A DNA stretch of 61,647 nucleotides from Acidobacteriota bacterium (GCA_003224055.1 QHYE01000107.1:1-61647), one strand, 5' to 3'; counted from the first letter of the stretch, positions 53,301-61,504 are shown. The notes: generated by a model from the letters alone, not told the origin. Numbers and translations are program-made.

Positions 53301-55938
53301 CACTGCCGCGAGTCCGCAGAACGAGATGTTCGGCGAAGCGCCGAAAGTCGCTGTCGGTGATCGCATCCGAGTGAATGCTGGTCCGCTTAAAGGTCAGAAC
53401 GCGGAGATCACGGCCGTCGGTGTGAGCGGCGTTCACGTTCGAATGCCCGAAGGCGGCCCGGTGAAGTTCGTAAACAATGGAGACTTCAAGCTCTCCTCGG
53501 AATTCACGAGTGGAAATACTCTCTTTGCGAACCCAATTGGGGCAGCCCTTTCCGAAGGTTCGAGATTGTTTTCGCGCGTTTGGGAGCAGAAGGTAGCACG
53601 TCCGTTCATAGATCGAGTTTTGAAGATTGGTGACAAATACCGGAAGGCCAGGGAAGCGGATCCAGCGGTAGCCGAAGGGCTGCATCTGCTCGACAACGCG
53701 CCGCAGTACCTTCGCGCGAAGGCCGCGCAGCAAGTCCAGAACGTCATTGGCGGATTGAGTCGAGTCCAGGAACGCCTGTTCACGTTGATGGCTGACGCCG
53801 ACAGCCGCGAGAATCTTCGCACGAACCACCCGCGGGAGTATCGCCAAGCGCAGAACGACCAGGCGATACAGGAAGCATTGCGGAAATACAAGCCTCTCGA
53901 ACAAGAGCTGACCGCGTTGCGCGAGAAGATGGGCGGCCAAACGCTCGAGCAGGACTACCTGCGCCGCGTGTATGACAAGTACGTCGCCGGCGTGAACAAA
54001 CCCGAAGCGGAAGGCAAGCTCGCCGAATCGGCTCCATCACAGTTCGACCGCGTAATCCGGCCGCAAACCGTAAACCCGAAGAGTCGCGAGGCGACTGCGG
54101 AATACCACTATCAGAATGGGCTTCACGAGTTTGGCCCTGCGTTCGCAACGAAGTTTGTGGCAACTCACTTGAAGGCGTTGCGGGATGAAGTCGCGCAAGA
54201 ATTCCTTTCCAAGGCAACGATGGAGCCGACTGGAGGCGTGGATCCGCGCTCGATCACGTACGGTGACGCCCGATACTACCGGCCAGACGTTGCGCGAGAG
54301 ATGCGGGAAGCAGGCGCGAAAGGTGCCAAGGAATACGGTTGGTACGATCCGACTCAAGGCGAGAAGTTTCCGACTCCGTCTGAGGGCCGCTACCTCGGGC
54401 CGAAGGAAATCACGAATGCGTTGACGGATTACGGTAGGAAGGAAGCGGGGGAACCTGGCTCGATCCGGAGATTCTTCCAAGAACAGATTCTAGGATTTGG
54501 TTTCGGCGTGCCGCACATCTTCAACATCTTGCGGCGCGTAACGCAGCAGACTGAGGGCGGCGCAGCTAACCCGGTCGCGTGGGCTCGGGCGATGAAGGTC
54601 GCTTTCGGCAGGGAACTGCGTAGCCGCGGCATCGAGGGATTGAATGACCCCACGTTTGACACGCTCGCCAAGCACGGCGCCATCTCGACCGGTGAAGTGG
54701 CGAACCTGAAGAAGTACATCGGCGGGAATCTGAATCCAGCGAACTGGATGCGCAGTTTCGCGCAGATCGGCCATAAGGCTCTCTTCGAGCCGGGTTCTTT
54801 CGGTGGACTCGGTGGCATCGACCAGCGTGCGCGAATCTACGTCGCCGACCTGATGCGCTCGCAAAGACCAGGGCTGAGTGATACGGAAGTCTCGCGGGCG
54901 GTCAACGATGCCCTTGGCGAGTACAACCGAGCGAACTGGACGGACCGGCAGAAGCTTCTCGGTCGCTTCCTCATGTTCCCTGGGTGGGATTTCGCCTCGC
55001 TGCGTTGGGTGCTACAGCATCCGATCCGTACGACAGTGCCGCCCGCGCTTGTGGTGATGCTGGCGAATCGTGCGCTGCATTCTCTCGGGCAGAACCGCGA
55101 GGAAGATCAGAACGACATCGCGGCAATTCATGTCGGCGATCGCGCGTACAGCACTGGTTTGCTGCGTGAGTCCATGGCTCGGAACCTGTTCCGCCCGGCT
55201 CTCAACTACGCGCAGTCGAAGATCCGCGGGGAGAACAATCAGCGGGCATTCGATGAAGCCGCGCGCGGTATGACGTCAGGTGCCGGCGGGCTACTGAGCA
55301 CACTTAGGCCAGACCTGTCGGGTTTCGTGGCGCTAGCAACAAACCGGGAAAGCCTGTTCAGCGGGAAAGAGATCGTCTCGAAGCAGGACTACGACACGCC
55401 CGGTAAGATTCTGCCCTCTAAGGCCCTTGAGAAGCAGGCCGTGTTCACGGTGCGCCACGCGCTACCCGCGCTCGATCGGATGCTCGACAGCAACCAGGAT
55501 GTGGACCTGCGGTCGTTCGTCGGTGGGAATCTTGGCGTGCCGAACTACAAAGACGACGCAGAGAAGCGCCTGATCCGAAACGACGCAGAGGCGGCCCGCG
55601 TAGGGCAGACGGTCAGCAAGCTCGCAAAGACGAGTCCAGGGCGCGCCCGGACATTCCTTCGTGATCCGGACAACGCAACGTACGCTCTTTTCCGGCGCGA
55701 CCTGGCTGAGATGACAAAGAACCTGCACGCCGTCGATGAGCAGAAGCAGTTCGTCGAGGACAGTAATCTGCCGGACGCACAGAAACAGAGCCGGCTGCAG
55801 GCCCTCGACAAGGTGCGGGCGAATGTCCTGGCCCACGCGGACGCGCTGAACAATCTGCTCTTCCGGAGGCGCATGGGGAGGAGAGCCGGAATTCCGATGG
55901 CACCTCCGGTTACAAGCATGTCGGCTCCAGCGAACTGA
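50368..55938 (+). CDS. giant multidomain phage-type protein, 1856 aa
   Basis: The largest gene of the window. It begins with two short repeats of the form DDLDSFM and DDLDAFM, an arrangement seen in phage virion/ejection proteins. Residues about 190-260 are hydrophobic and Ala-rich (NVALIAATAGLGELPALARA). A KOW-like segment (VGDRIRVNAGPLKGQNAEIT) lies near 1000. The C-terminal third is helical, with LGFGFGVPHIFNILRRVTQQ and QKLLGRFLMFPGWDFASLR. Length, low-complexity linkers and context suggest an injected virion protein or a polyvalent protein; I cannot name an enzymatic domain. No frameshift over 5.5 kb, so it is under selection. Confidence 0.6.
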   Translation: MPNTATAVPDDLDSFMAQRRAGRVSQSPEDDDLDAFMQSRQAAASPSSDLQTTIPLDPTGSLTPLTEAASKVGRPMIRLQPPAADLTQVPRNVFTGGAQEPGMATEEEKARWRASLSDEHRQQLEEFEARQAAEGSPRYESVVATQGVKRLARNIRDIAGDVSGYGPSADPSQSLTDVTGFVPPEKQREHPYQTGITQAVTGLGSPENVALIAATAGLGELPALARAGISAYFAAQMAKGAYDQIPGIEEARRRGDWSEVKRLATLAGVNVLMGAATGAHGIREAGLAPEVKTSPFVEKGTISEPLAADNAVGMGERFARINARVPPKNQFESPAAILPQRPEGPEPNPLSTEAAKVREQQGNQRADEQAKNPPAFTVKDSRRVRPAGPQELPGQIGPKHEPLAPESPATLKAQVDALKKGTNSVVYFPKGTENIPAPPENSQVTVVPGDHAGSGTYYHTADVTPEQIKSSVADGSFGKLLGYQQSKEEALGGKAPAAITARDARGAEIKGALADVANPHVVAAQAAELARQFPNAKISIEPPENIVRERLGVGTKQSVSAPQTPVSRETPATETQTRIASTVPEDLRPVIEHNAMDFFMLSRRVRRFDPDFAEGMDAIADGRLHTPDALRKFVDETIRDSKAKADLTKLVADYAAHSEPSTGVSATSKARGIPRTAPKSARAPKFSPEALEEARQEIRAASGLASSFERPGRYFAGIGQDEQGIPQRSQSSAKGIQAGGTWYGVSSSKHMVADQYPWFAKMKGAGGKLAELVGKEKGAEYERLVATVAEHIQREKETAAPVIAEFAPKLKSLSDEIDGNDVELSELLAQVAVADGRGFKNLRQYLGEKVSNAEQARDFFKSVNEAAAEARSAGAEEPVDQARELRQSESSRTAESSEAAPGEASSSASEFLPAHQLRQRAPAEKQNALPGFESAIDEQRASAERVRGEELTDEANRPLGDITRTAGEMERNSPLFRGTAASPQNEMFGEAPKVAVGDRIRVNAGPLKGQNAEITAVGVSGVHVRMPEGGPVKFVNNGDFKLSSEFTSGNTLFANPIGAALSEGSRLFSRVWEQKVARPFIDRVLKIGDKYRKAREADPAVAEGLHLLDNAPQYLRAKAAQQVQNVIGGLSRVQERLFTLMADADSRENLRTNHPREYRQAQNDQAIQEALRKYKPLEQELTALREKMGGQTLEQDYLRRVYDKYVAGVNKPEAEGKLAESAPSQFDRVIRPQTVNPKSREATAEYHYQNGLHEFGPAFATKFVATHLKALRDEVAQEFLSKATMEPTGGVDPRSITYGDARYYRPDVAREMREAGAKGAKEYGWYDPTQGEKFPTPSEGRYLGPKEITNALTDYGRKEAGEPGSIRRFFQEQILGFGFGVPHIFNILRRVTQQTEGGAANPVAWARAMKVAFGRELRSRGIEGLNDPTFDTLAKHGAISTGEVANLKKYIGGNLNPANWMRSFAQIGHKALFEPGSFGGLGGIDQRARIYVADLMRSQRPGLSDTEVSRAVNDALGEYNRANWTDRQKLLGRFLMFPGWDFASLRWVLQHPIRTTVPPALVVMLANRALHSLGQNREEDQNDIAAIHVGDRAYSTGLLRESMARNLFRPALNYAQSKIRGENNQRAFDEAARGMTSGAGGLLSTLRPDLSGFVALATNRESLFSGKEIVSKQDYDTPGKILPSKALEKQAVFTVRHALPALDRMLDSNQDVDLRSFVGGNLGVPNYKDDAEKRLIRNDAEAARVGQTVSKLAKTSPGRARTFLRDPDNATYALFRRDLAEMTKNLHAVDEQKQFVEDSNLPDAQKQSRLQALDKVRANVLAHADALNNLLFRRRMGRRAGIPMAPPVTSMSAPAN

Positions 55939-56019
55939 GCAGTCTGGACAGGTACAAAAATCTAAGAATTATAGAGCCGGTATAAAAATTATAGTGAAGT
56001 GCAGTAGGGGAGGGTGACG

Positions 56020-56460
56020 ATGTGCGCAGATCCAGGGGGAAGGTTTGTGGAAAAAATTGGCCGGCACGTCGGACCGGAGGCCCATGTATTCGAAGCTGCC
56101 CGGGTCTCAGGGGCGCCCGAAGCAATGGAACGCGAGAAGCGGGTGTGCGCTGATGAGGCTGCGCTGGAAGCGTGGCTTCGAAGTCGTGGCGGCAAGCCAT
56201 GGTTTGAAGGGATCATCGGGGAATGCCTCGAACGCTTCCCGGGACTCGACAGATTCCAGGTGAGCGCAGTGATTTACAAGCTCAGGGACGAGGACGGGGC
56301 GTTACTGGAGAAAAAGAGGGCGGAAGAATCGATCAGGGAGCATGGCTTTGACTTCGAAGAGCTATCGGATGAGGAAATAAAAGCCATCCTTACAGCGGGC
56401 CAGGAATCGCCTGGGGCAGTGCTGGCTGTGTGTGAAACGCTGAAAAGACGGGCGAAGTAG
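56020..56460 (+). CDS. hypothetical protein, 146 aa
   Basis: ATG 56020 with GGGGAGG upstream (a GTG two codons earlier is possible). Helical; the middle (FEGIIGECLERFPGLDRFQVSAVIYKLRD) could be a small helix-turn-helix. No family recognised. It sits directly before the terminase small-subunit gene. Confidence 0.6.
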   Translation: MCADPGGRFVEKIGRHVGPEAHVFEAARVSGAPEAMEREKRVCADEAALEAWLRSRGGKPWFEGIIGECLERFPGLDRFQVSAVIYKLRDEDGALLEKKRAEESIREHGFDFEELSDEEIKAILTAGQESPGAVLAVCETLKRRAK

Positions 56461-56472
56461 CTGACCACGAAC

Positions 56473-57009
56473 ATGGCAACCAACGGGGCGACAAAGAAGA
56501 ACAAGGGGCGTCGCGAACTGACGCTGAAGCAGGCGAGGCTCGTGAAAGAGTTGCCGACTGCCGACAGCGTTTCGGAAGCCGGAAGGAAAGCCGGTTACTG
56601 TGATGCCCCTACTGCTCACAGGGCTCTGGCGACCATTCGGGAAAAGATGCCCGACGTCCTTGACCGGCACGGTCTTACAGCGGACTTCGCTGCCCAAAAG
56701 TGCCTAAAACTGATGGACGCGAAGGAGACACGGTTCTTCGCGAAGGACGGCATGGTGATGGAGACTCGCGAGGTCGAGGCGCTCGACATTCAACTTCGTG
56801 CGTTGGATGCCTGGGCGAAGATGTACGGCGCGTTCAGGGAGGACAAGGTTCAAGTTGATGTCAACAACAGCTACCATTTCGACCTCCGCGAAGTCCCCGA
56901 CGCCGTCCTCTTCGGAATTGTTGGCGTGGCTTCGCAGCGATCCCATGGCCGCGCGCAAAGCGCAGGCAGAGATTTACAAACGCCACCCATTGATCTGGCT
57001 CCTGGGTAA
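56473..57009 (+). CDS. phage terminase small subunit-like protein
   Basis: 178 aa. ELTLKQARLVKELPTADSVS then EAGRKAGYCDAPTAHRALATI is the usual N-terminal helix-turn-helix of terminase small subunits (L-T-x-K-Q-x-x-F/L-V...A-x-x-A-G-Y). A helical oligomerisation part follows. It binds packaging sites on phage DNA. The large-subunit frame begins inside its 3' end (overlap of 65 bases). Confidence 0.7.
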   Translation: MATNGATKKNKGRRELTLKQARLVKELPTADSVSEAGRKAGYCDAPTAHRALATIREKMPDVLDRHGLTADFAAQKCLKLMDAKETRFFAKDGMVMETREVEALDIQLRALDAWAKMYGAFREDKVQVDVNNSYHFDLREVPDAVLFGIVGVASQRSHGRAQSAGRDLQTPPIDLAPG

Positions 57010-57610
57010 GAGTGGAGTCCAGGCGCAGGTAAGGACGCAAGACGAGCATGACGAGTCGATAGCTGCAAAGCCCTTTCCAGACAAGAAATATATTCGGGAG
57101 ATGGTCAGACTGTGGTTGGCGACACAGATGAACCTCTGGGAGAAATCCCGGCAGATCATGGCGAGCTGGCTCTTCTGTTCTTTGTATCTGCACGATACCC
57201 AGTTTATTTCGCAGAGCGGGGGACGCCGGCTGAACTTCATCCAGTCCAAGAAGGAAGAGGACTCTGACGCGCTGCTCAAGCGATGTTATTTCATCTACGA
57301 GAATCAAGAGCCTTGGCTGAAAGCTCTGTACCCAGCGGAGTATTCCTACTGCCACCTGAAGTTCTTCAGGCCGGAGGACGCGGACCGGAAATTGCCAGTC
57401 GGGGAACTGTGGGCGATCCCGCAGGGTGGTGATGTGCTCAGACAGCATACCGCCTCGGGATTGTTCATCGATGAAGGGGGCTTCCAGCCAGATCTTGCGA
57501 GCTCGATTCGGGCGGCACAACCCATGCTGACTGGTGGTGGCCGGGTGGATGTCGTGAGTTCGGCGAATCCAGGGTACTTCGAATTGCTGGCGGAAGGGTA
57601 TGCGAAGTGA
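56945..57610 (+). pseudogene. terminase large subunit, ATPase domain only
   Basis: 221 aa from ATG 56945. LWEKSRQIMASWLFCSLYL is the atypical Walker A region seen in some terminases, GLFIDEGGFQPD the Walker B with catalytic Glu, and VVSSANPGYFELL the coupling motif. Terminase large subunits are usually 400-600 aa, with an RNaseH-like nuclease after this point. Here the frame stops 13 residues later and no nuclease is found in any frame before the next gene at 57689. Either truncated or a reduced ATPase; both are possible. Confidence 0.7.
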
Positions 57611-57631
57611 CTAGGCCAGAATGCGCTTACT

Positions 57632-57662
57632 GAAAAAGAAAACCCCGCGTTGGCGCGCGGGG
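57632..57662 (-). terminator. rho-independent terminator, minus strand
   Basis: CCCCGCG (57643-57649) pairs with CGCGGGG (57656-57662) around a 6-base loop. On the minus strand it is followed by a T-rich tract (complement of AAAAAGAAAA, 57633-57642). It would stop antisense transcription entering the terminase genes; for the plus strand it has no U-tract. Confidence 0.5.
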
Positions 57663-57688
57663 CAGGAAACTCAAGGAGAACTGTATGC

Positions 57689-58699
57689 ATGTCGGACAAT
57701 AAGGCACAGCCACCAGTTTCGTCAACAGCAAATCGCGATCCTGGGTTCGTGAAGCTTCGTCGTGGGCTGAGAAAACATCTCCCCTTGATGTCGAGCAACG
57801 CGGCCAAGCTCTATACCTGGCTTCTCATCGCGGCAGAGTGGAAAGGCGAGCGTCGTGGGACCTACGAATCGACGTACGCCGAAATCGCCCAAGAGCTGCT
57901 CTGGAATCCGAAAATGCTTCGCCGAAGCTTCAGCGAGCTCCGTGAGAAGGGCTACATCGCGATCGTTGGTGCAGCAAACCAATACGAAAACACCCTGATC
58001 ACAATCTTAAAGTACGACCAAGATATGGCCGCATTTGGTGGGGACACCGGTGTCCGTAGCATCGGAGCCGAGGACACTGCTGAGGACAACGCTGGGGACA
58101 CTGGTGTCCACAGCTCTGTCCCCAGCAAACCGTCTAGCCCACTCAACACAAAGGTTTTAGAGGCCCCTAAGAATTTAGAAGAAGTTAAAGAAGTAGAAGA
58201 AGGGAAGCTTGACGCCGTACGGCGTCGGTTTTACGCCAAACGGCTGCCATCCACGAAAAGCGTTTTTTCTCCTTCGGAGAAAAAGAAAAAGCTCGCGGCC
58301 CACCTCGTCGCCAAGATTCGACAGGAAGACGATTCATTCCTCACTTGGATCGAGACGTGCAAAAAGAAGGGGTGGGAACATCCATTCGACAAGGATGAGC
58401 AGGAAGCCTTTCAAGAACTGCAATACGAGCCGGATCTAAAGAGTCCCTTGCTGTCGTGCGAGTTTGTCTTTGGAGCGGTGCATGTGTGCGACGACAACCG
58501 CGGCAAGGGGCTACCTCCTGGAATTCTTTGTTCGAAGGTCATCGACTTCTGCGAACGCGAAAGAAAAAGAGACAAGGCCCTCGGAGCCGACGGCGGTTAC
58601 TACTACCCGCCAGATTTTGTAGATCACAGGAATCGGCTGCGGGCAAAAGAACGGGTGATCGAACAGGGATCACGGACACCTGCGGAGGTGCGAACATGA
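57689..58699 (+). CDS. replication-initiation-type winged-helix protein
   Basis: 336 aa, ATG 57689 with AAGGAG upstream. N-terminal winged helix of the phage replisome-organiser kind (AAKLYTWLLIAAEWKGERRG, then YAEIAQELLWNPKMLRRSFS). An acidic low-complexity linker (about 165-185) and a basic C-terminal half with clustered Cys follow. Likely binds the element's origin. Next gene overlaps by 4 bases. Confidence 0.68.
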   Translation: MSDNKAQPPVSSTANRDPGFVKLRRGLRKHLPLMSSNAAKLYTWLLIAAEWKGERRGTYESTYAEIAQELLWNPKMLRRSFSELREKGYIAIVGAANQYENTLITILKYDQDMAAFGGDTGVRSIGAEDTAEDNAGDTGVHSSVPSKPSSPLNTKVLEAPKNLEEVKEVEEGKLDAVRRRFYAKRLPSTKSVFSPSEKKKKLAAHLVAKIRQEDDSFLTWIETCKKKGWEHPFDKDEQEAFQELQYEPDLKSPLLSCEFVFGAVHVCDDNRGKGLPPGILCSKVIDFCERERKRDKALGADGGYYYPPDFVDHRNRLRAKERVIEQGSRTPAEVRT

Positions 58700-59052
58700 G
58701 CAGCGCCGAAGAGTTATTTCGAAAGCGGCGTGAGATTGGGCGGGCAATCTGGTTGCTGACTTTCTATTGGTCGTTGCAGAACAGCGACGAGTGCACCTGG
58801 GCCTGGGTGAATGGCGGCACGCCGATCAGTGACGGCGATGTGGCCGCAGGTTTTCAAGTGTCGGTTTTCACGGCCGCGCGGTGGCGGGAGAAACTTCGCC
58901 GGGCCGGAATGATTCAAGTGTTTCCGCGCGAGCATGGCTTCAGCGTGTTCGCCTACCGCCCAGTGTTTGCGGGTAAGTTTCTCGATTATCTCGACGACGG
59001 GCTTGCGAGTGCGTCCCCCTGGCCGAAGCTGGCGAGCGAACTGGTGCAGTAG
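58696..59052 (+). CDS. small winged-helix protein, replication-associated
   Basis: 118 aa, coupled to the previous gene (ATGA). IGRAIWLLTFYWSLQNSDEC and DVAAGFQVSVFTAARWREKL then RRAGMIQVFPREHGFSVFAY give a DnaD/replisome-organiser-like winged helix. Probably a partner of the preceding protein. Confidence 0.62.
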   Translation: MSSAEELFRKRREIGRAIWLLTFYWSLQNSDECTWAWVNGGTPISDGDVAAGFQVSVFTAARWREKLRRAGMIQVFPREHGFSVFAYRPVFAGKFLDYLDDGLASASPWPKLASELVQ

Positions 59053-59064
59053 AAGGGCATTCCA

Positions 59065-59087
59065 AAAACCCTCGCGTCGCGGCGAGG
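59065..59087 (-). terminator. rho-independent terminator of the HEPN-like gene
   Basis: Stem CCTCGC (59070-59075) / GCGAGG (59082-59087). On the minus strand it is followed by GGTTTTTGG. It lies 52 bases past the stop of the 59139-59930 gene and fits as its terminator. Confidence 0.6.
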
Positions 59088-59138
59088 CTTAAGTCGTGTG
59101 GAATCAGTAGCGGTTTTCACGCTCTCAAAAACACATGA

Positions 59139-59930
59139 TTATGGAGTGAGGTCTCTGACGGTGTGATCGAGGGCCGCGAAGGACGAATGGGCTGTGCCGC
59201 GATCACATGTTTCTCGGAGGCGCAGGGCAAGTCCGGGATGGATGAGGTTTCGGAAGTGTCTCGCCAGCCTTGCTTGAATGGCGGTCTCTTTGCTGATTCT
59301 GTTGAGATGCGCGGATACTTCGATGTAGTGGTGGAGCACCCAGTTCTCAGGGTTTGAGGGTGGCTGTTTGGAGAAAGTTTTGTTTGCGACGAGGGCAGTC
59401 GCTGCTGTCCGAATATGTGCTGCGCAGTGTGTCTGAAGGTCCCAGAGGAGGAGAGCTTCGATCGTGGAGCCAGCAAGGACGGTGACGGCCTTCCACTCGC
59501 CGTTCGCCAAGGCTCGTGTGACGGCACCGATGTCAGACCGTAGGATCGCCCTGAAGTGCGGGTCCGTGATGAAGTTGAGTTCAGATGTGCCGGGAGAAGG
59601 GGACTCATCTGGGCACTGCGCGAGCGCGTCGCGGATGCGCGCAAGTGGATTCACGGGCGCGCCGAATTGAAAGCCCTGGGGGCTGTGGCCGGCGTTTCGG
59701 TTTGAAGTCCACGTTGCGAGTACGTGCTTAATTTGCTCTTTGGCGGTGATGAATGACGCGTATGCGTCGTTGTCCATCGTGAGGAGTTCGTCTGGGACCT
59801 GGTCAGCGAGAACGAGTACGCCAGAAAGTACGGCCGGGTCGATGCTGTTCATCTTTGCGATTCCATCGAATTCATAGACGGGCGTGCTGGCAATAAAGCG
59901 GCAGACTTGACTGGGGACGACTCGCGGCAT
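59139..59930 (-). CDS. hypothetical protein with HEPN-like C-terminal motif, cargo candidate
   Basis: 263 aa. The C-terminal half has WKAVTVLAGSTIEALLLWDL and later RHFRNLIHPGLALRLR. A helical pair with R-N-x-x-H followed by P is typical of HEPN/DUF4145-type domains, many of which are RNases of defence or toxin systems. Assignment is from this motif only. It is divergent from the integrase, has its own terminator, and is single, as expected for a cargo or defence gene. Confidence 0.55.
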   Translation of the reverse strand: MPRVVPSQVCRFIASTPVYEFDGIAKMNSIDPAVLSGVLVLADQVPDELLTMDNDAYASFITAKEQIKHVLATWTSNRNAGHSPQGFQFGAPVNPLARIRDALAQCPDESPSPGTSELNFITDPHFRAILRSDIGAVTRALANGEWKAVTVLAGSTIEALLLWDLQTHCAAHIRTAATALVANKTFSKQPPSNPENWVLHHYIEVSAHLNRISKETAIQARLARHFRNLIHPGLALRLRETCDRGTAHSSFAALDHTVRDLTP

Positions 59931-60090
59931 TGGACACCTCTAGAGGGAATCGGGCAATCGTAACAAAAAAGGAAGAAACGGACTGCGTGTGACTGAACGG
60001 CGGAAGGCGTGCGAGGGACTCGGCGCGCGCGAAGAGTCTGTTACACTCCTCGCCCAGAGGGATGGTTGGTCATCAGGTGAAGGGAACCTG

Positions 60091-61236
60091 ATGGCTCGAC
60101 GTCGTTTTCAGAAGGGCTTTGTGTTCCTACAAGGCAACCAATGGAAGGGACGGTACCGCGAAGACGTGATCGTTGGCACGGAGACGAAGCGCATCCGAAG
60201 GGAAGTTATCCTGGGCTCTAAACGGGACCTCCCCACCAAGCCGTTGGCAATGCGACGGCTGGAAGTGCTTCTCGCACGCATTAACGGTCTCGATTACCGG
60301 CCCGGCCGCGTTGCTAATTTCGGTGAGTTCTTGGATCGATGGAAGATGGAGATTCTGACGAAACAACAACCATCTTCTGCGCGAGCGGTGAAGTCGCACC
60401 TAAAGTGCTACATCGTTCCTCAACTCGAGAAACTTCGACTCGAACAGTTCGGAGTCGAGAATCAGCAAACGTTTATCACCCGCGTGGTTGAAAAGGGCGT
60501 TTCACGCAAGACGCTCCTGAACGTCCTTGGCACGCTTTCATCCATTCTGTCCACAGCCCGAGATTGGGGCTACAACTGCACGCAGATCGACGTGAGTAAG
60601 CTGCGGCTTCCACCCCGTGGCGCCCGCCATGAGGCACCCCACTTCACGATCGAGCAACTCCAAAAACTCCTAGCCATCGCCGAAGAACCGTGGCGAACCC
60701 TCTATTGCATTTTGACGATGGACGGCCTTCGCGCCGGCGAAGCTCTCGGGCTTCAATGGCAGGACATTGACTTTGATCGTCGGCTGCTGCACATCCGCCG
60801 GTCGGCGTGGTACGGGAAGATCCAAACCGCCAAGAGTCAAGCCAGCGAGACCATTCTCCCGATCCCAGATGCGCTCATCGAAGTTCTGAAACTCTTCCGG
60901 GCACAATGGAGGCCGAATTCGCAAGGATTCCTCTTCGTGACGCGCAATGATAGACCACCCTCGTCAAACAAAGTCGTGGAGTATCACCTCTGGGCTCTGC
61001 TGGACGCTCTCGGCATCCCGCGGTGTGGCCTTCACGCGTTCCGACACACTCACACAGCACTGCTCCTCGACTCCGGAGCGACTCCGAAAGTCGTCCAGCG
61101 GCAGCTTCGCCACGCCGACGCGCGCACAACGCTTGAGATTTATGGGCACGTTGTGGGAGATGCGCACCGCGAAGCAGTCGAGAAGGTAGCGTCGATGTTG
61201 GACGGTATTGGACGGTCGTCCGGTACGATTAACTAG
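60091..61236 (+). CDS. tyrosine recombinase (phage-type integrase)
   Basis: 381 aa from ATG 60091 (GAAGGG upstream; an open frame reaches GTG 59989). N-terminal arm-binding domain (RRRFQKGFVFLQGNQWKGRY), SAM-like core-binding domain (about 75-160), then the catalytic domain. Its residues are Arg in TMDGLRAGEALGL, HAFRHTHTALL (H-x-x-R), LRHADARTTLEIYGH (His and nucleophile Tyr). It ends 31 bases before the right tRNA-Gly repeat, the standard place for an integrase that uses that site. Confidence 0.95.
   Translation: MARRRFQKGFVFLQGNQWKGRYREDVIVGTETKRIRREVILGSKRDLPTKPLAMRRLEVLLARINGLDYRPGRVANFGEFLDRWKMEILTKQQPSSARAVKSHLKCYIVPQLEKLRLEQFGVENQQTFITRVVEKGVSRKTLLNVLGTLSSILSTARDWGYNCTQIDVSKLRLPPRGARHEAPHFTIEQLQKLLAIAEEPWRTLYCILTMDGLRAGEALGLQWQDIDFDRRLLHIRRSAWYGKIQTAKSQASETILPIPDALIEVLKLFRAQWRPNSQGFLFVTRNDRPPSSNKVVEYHLWALLDALGIPRCGLHAFRHTHTALLLDSGATPKVVQRQLRHADARTTLEIYGHVVGDAHREAVEKVASMLDGIGRSSGTIN
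61198..61214 (+). repeat. TTGGACG pair near the right end
   Basis: Two copies (61198-61204 and 61208-61214) inside the 3' end of the integrase gene. Similar copies lie at both element ends; candidate arm-type integrase sites. Confidence 0.35.
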
Positions 61237-61262
61237 TGTTTTCAGTCGCTTAGCCGCGTGCG

Positions 61263-61297
61263 GCGATGGGTTCGATTCCCATCGCCCGCTCCATAAA
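61263..61297 (+). repeat. right attachment site (tRNA-Gly 3' end)
   Basis: T-arm ATGGGTTCGATTCCCAT plus acceptor end CGCCCGCTCCA. Identical to 40668-40698 over 31 bases (61267-61297). Upstream is integrase sequence, so no working tRNA is formed here either; the intact tRNA-Gly must be elsewhere. Confidence 0.78.
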
Positions 61298-61504
61298 CCC
61301 TGTTGATGCAGTTGGCCTTACTGGCTTCTACCCCTGAAATAGACCCATAAACAGTCGTGTTTTGGACTCAGTTGGACGCGGATTCGCCGTGCTGATAGTC
61401 AATTGGACGCGACTGGAAGCGGTACACGTTGACACAGTGCGGTGACGCGAATGCCCGGTGACTGAAGGCTGAATCTATGGCGACCCTACCCATTCCATTC
61501 CCCG
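61298..61504. other. flank resembling the element's own left end
   Basis: After the att core, CATAAA, TTTTGGAC (61360) and TGGACG at 61373 and 61404 recur in the same order as at 40748-40800. This suggests a second, related element begins here in tandem. No gene seen. Confidence 0.4.

Larger units (their letters stand above)
40668..61297. mobile_element. 20.6-kb phage-like integrative element in a tRNA-Gly 3' end
   Basis: It is bounded by 31-base direct repeats that are tRNA-Gly 3' ends, with a tyrosine integrase 31 bases from the right one. Contents include a serine recombinase, HTH regulators, small unknown genes, virion-like large proteins, terminase small subunit, terminase ATPase fragment and replication proteins. 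I find no capsid, portal, protease, tail or lysis genes. It is either a deleted prophage or a satellite-type element; the sequence alone does not decide. An alternative left end is the 39821 site. Confidence 0.72.

Noticed and set aside
40668-61297. CRISPR array or restriction-modification genes in the element
   Set aside because: No regularly spaced repeats, Cas motifs or methyltransferase motifs were seen.
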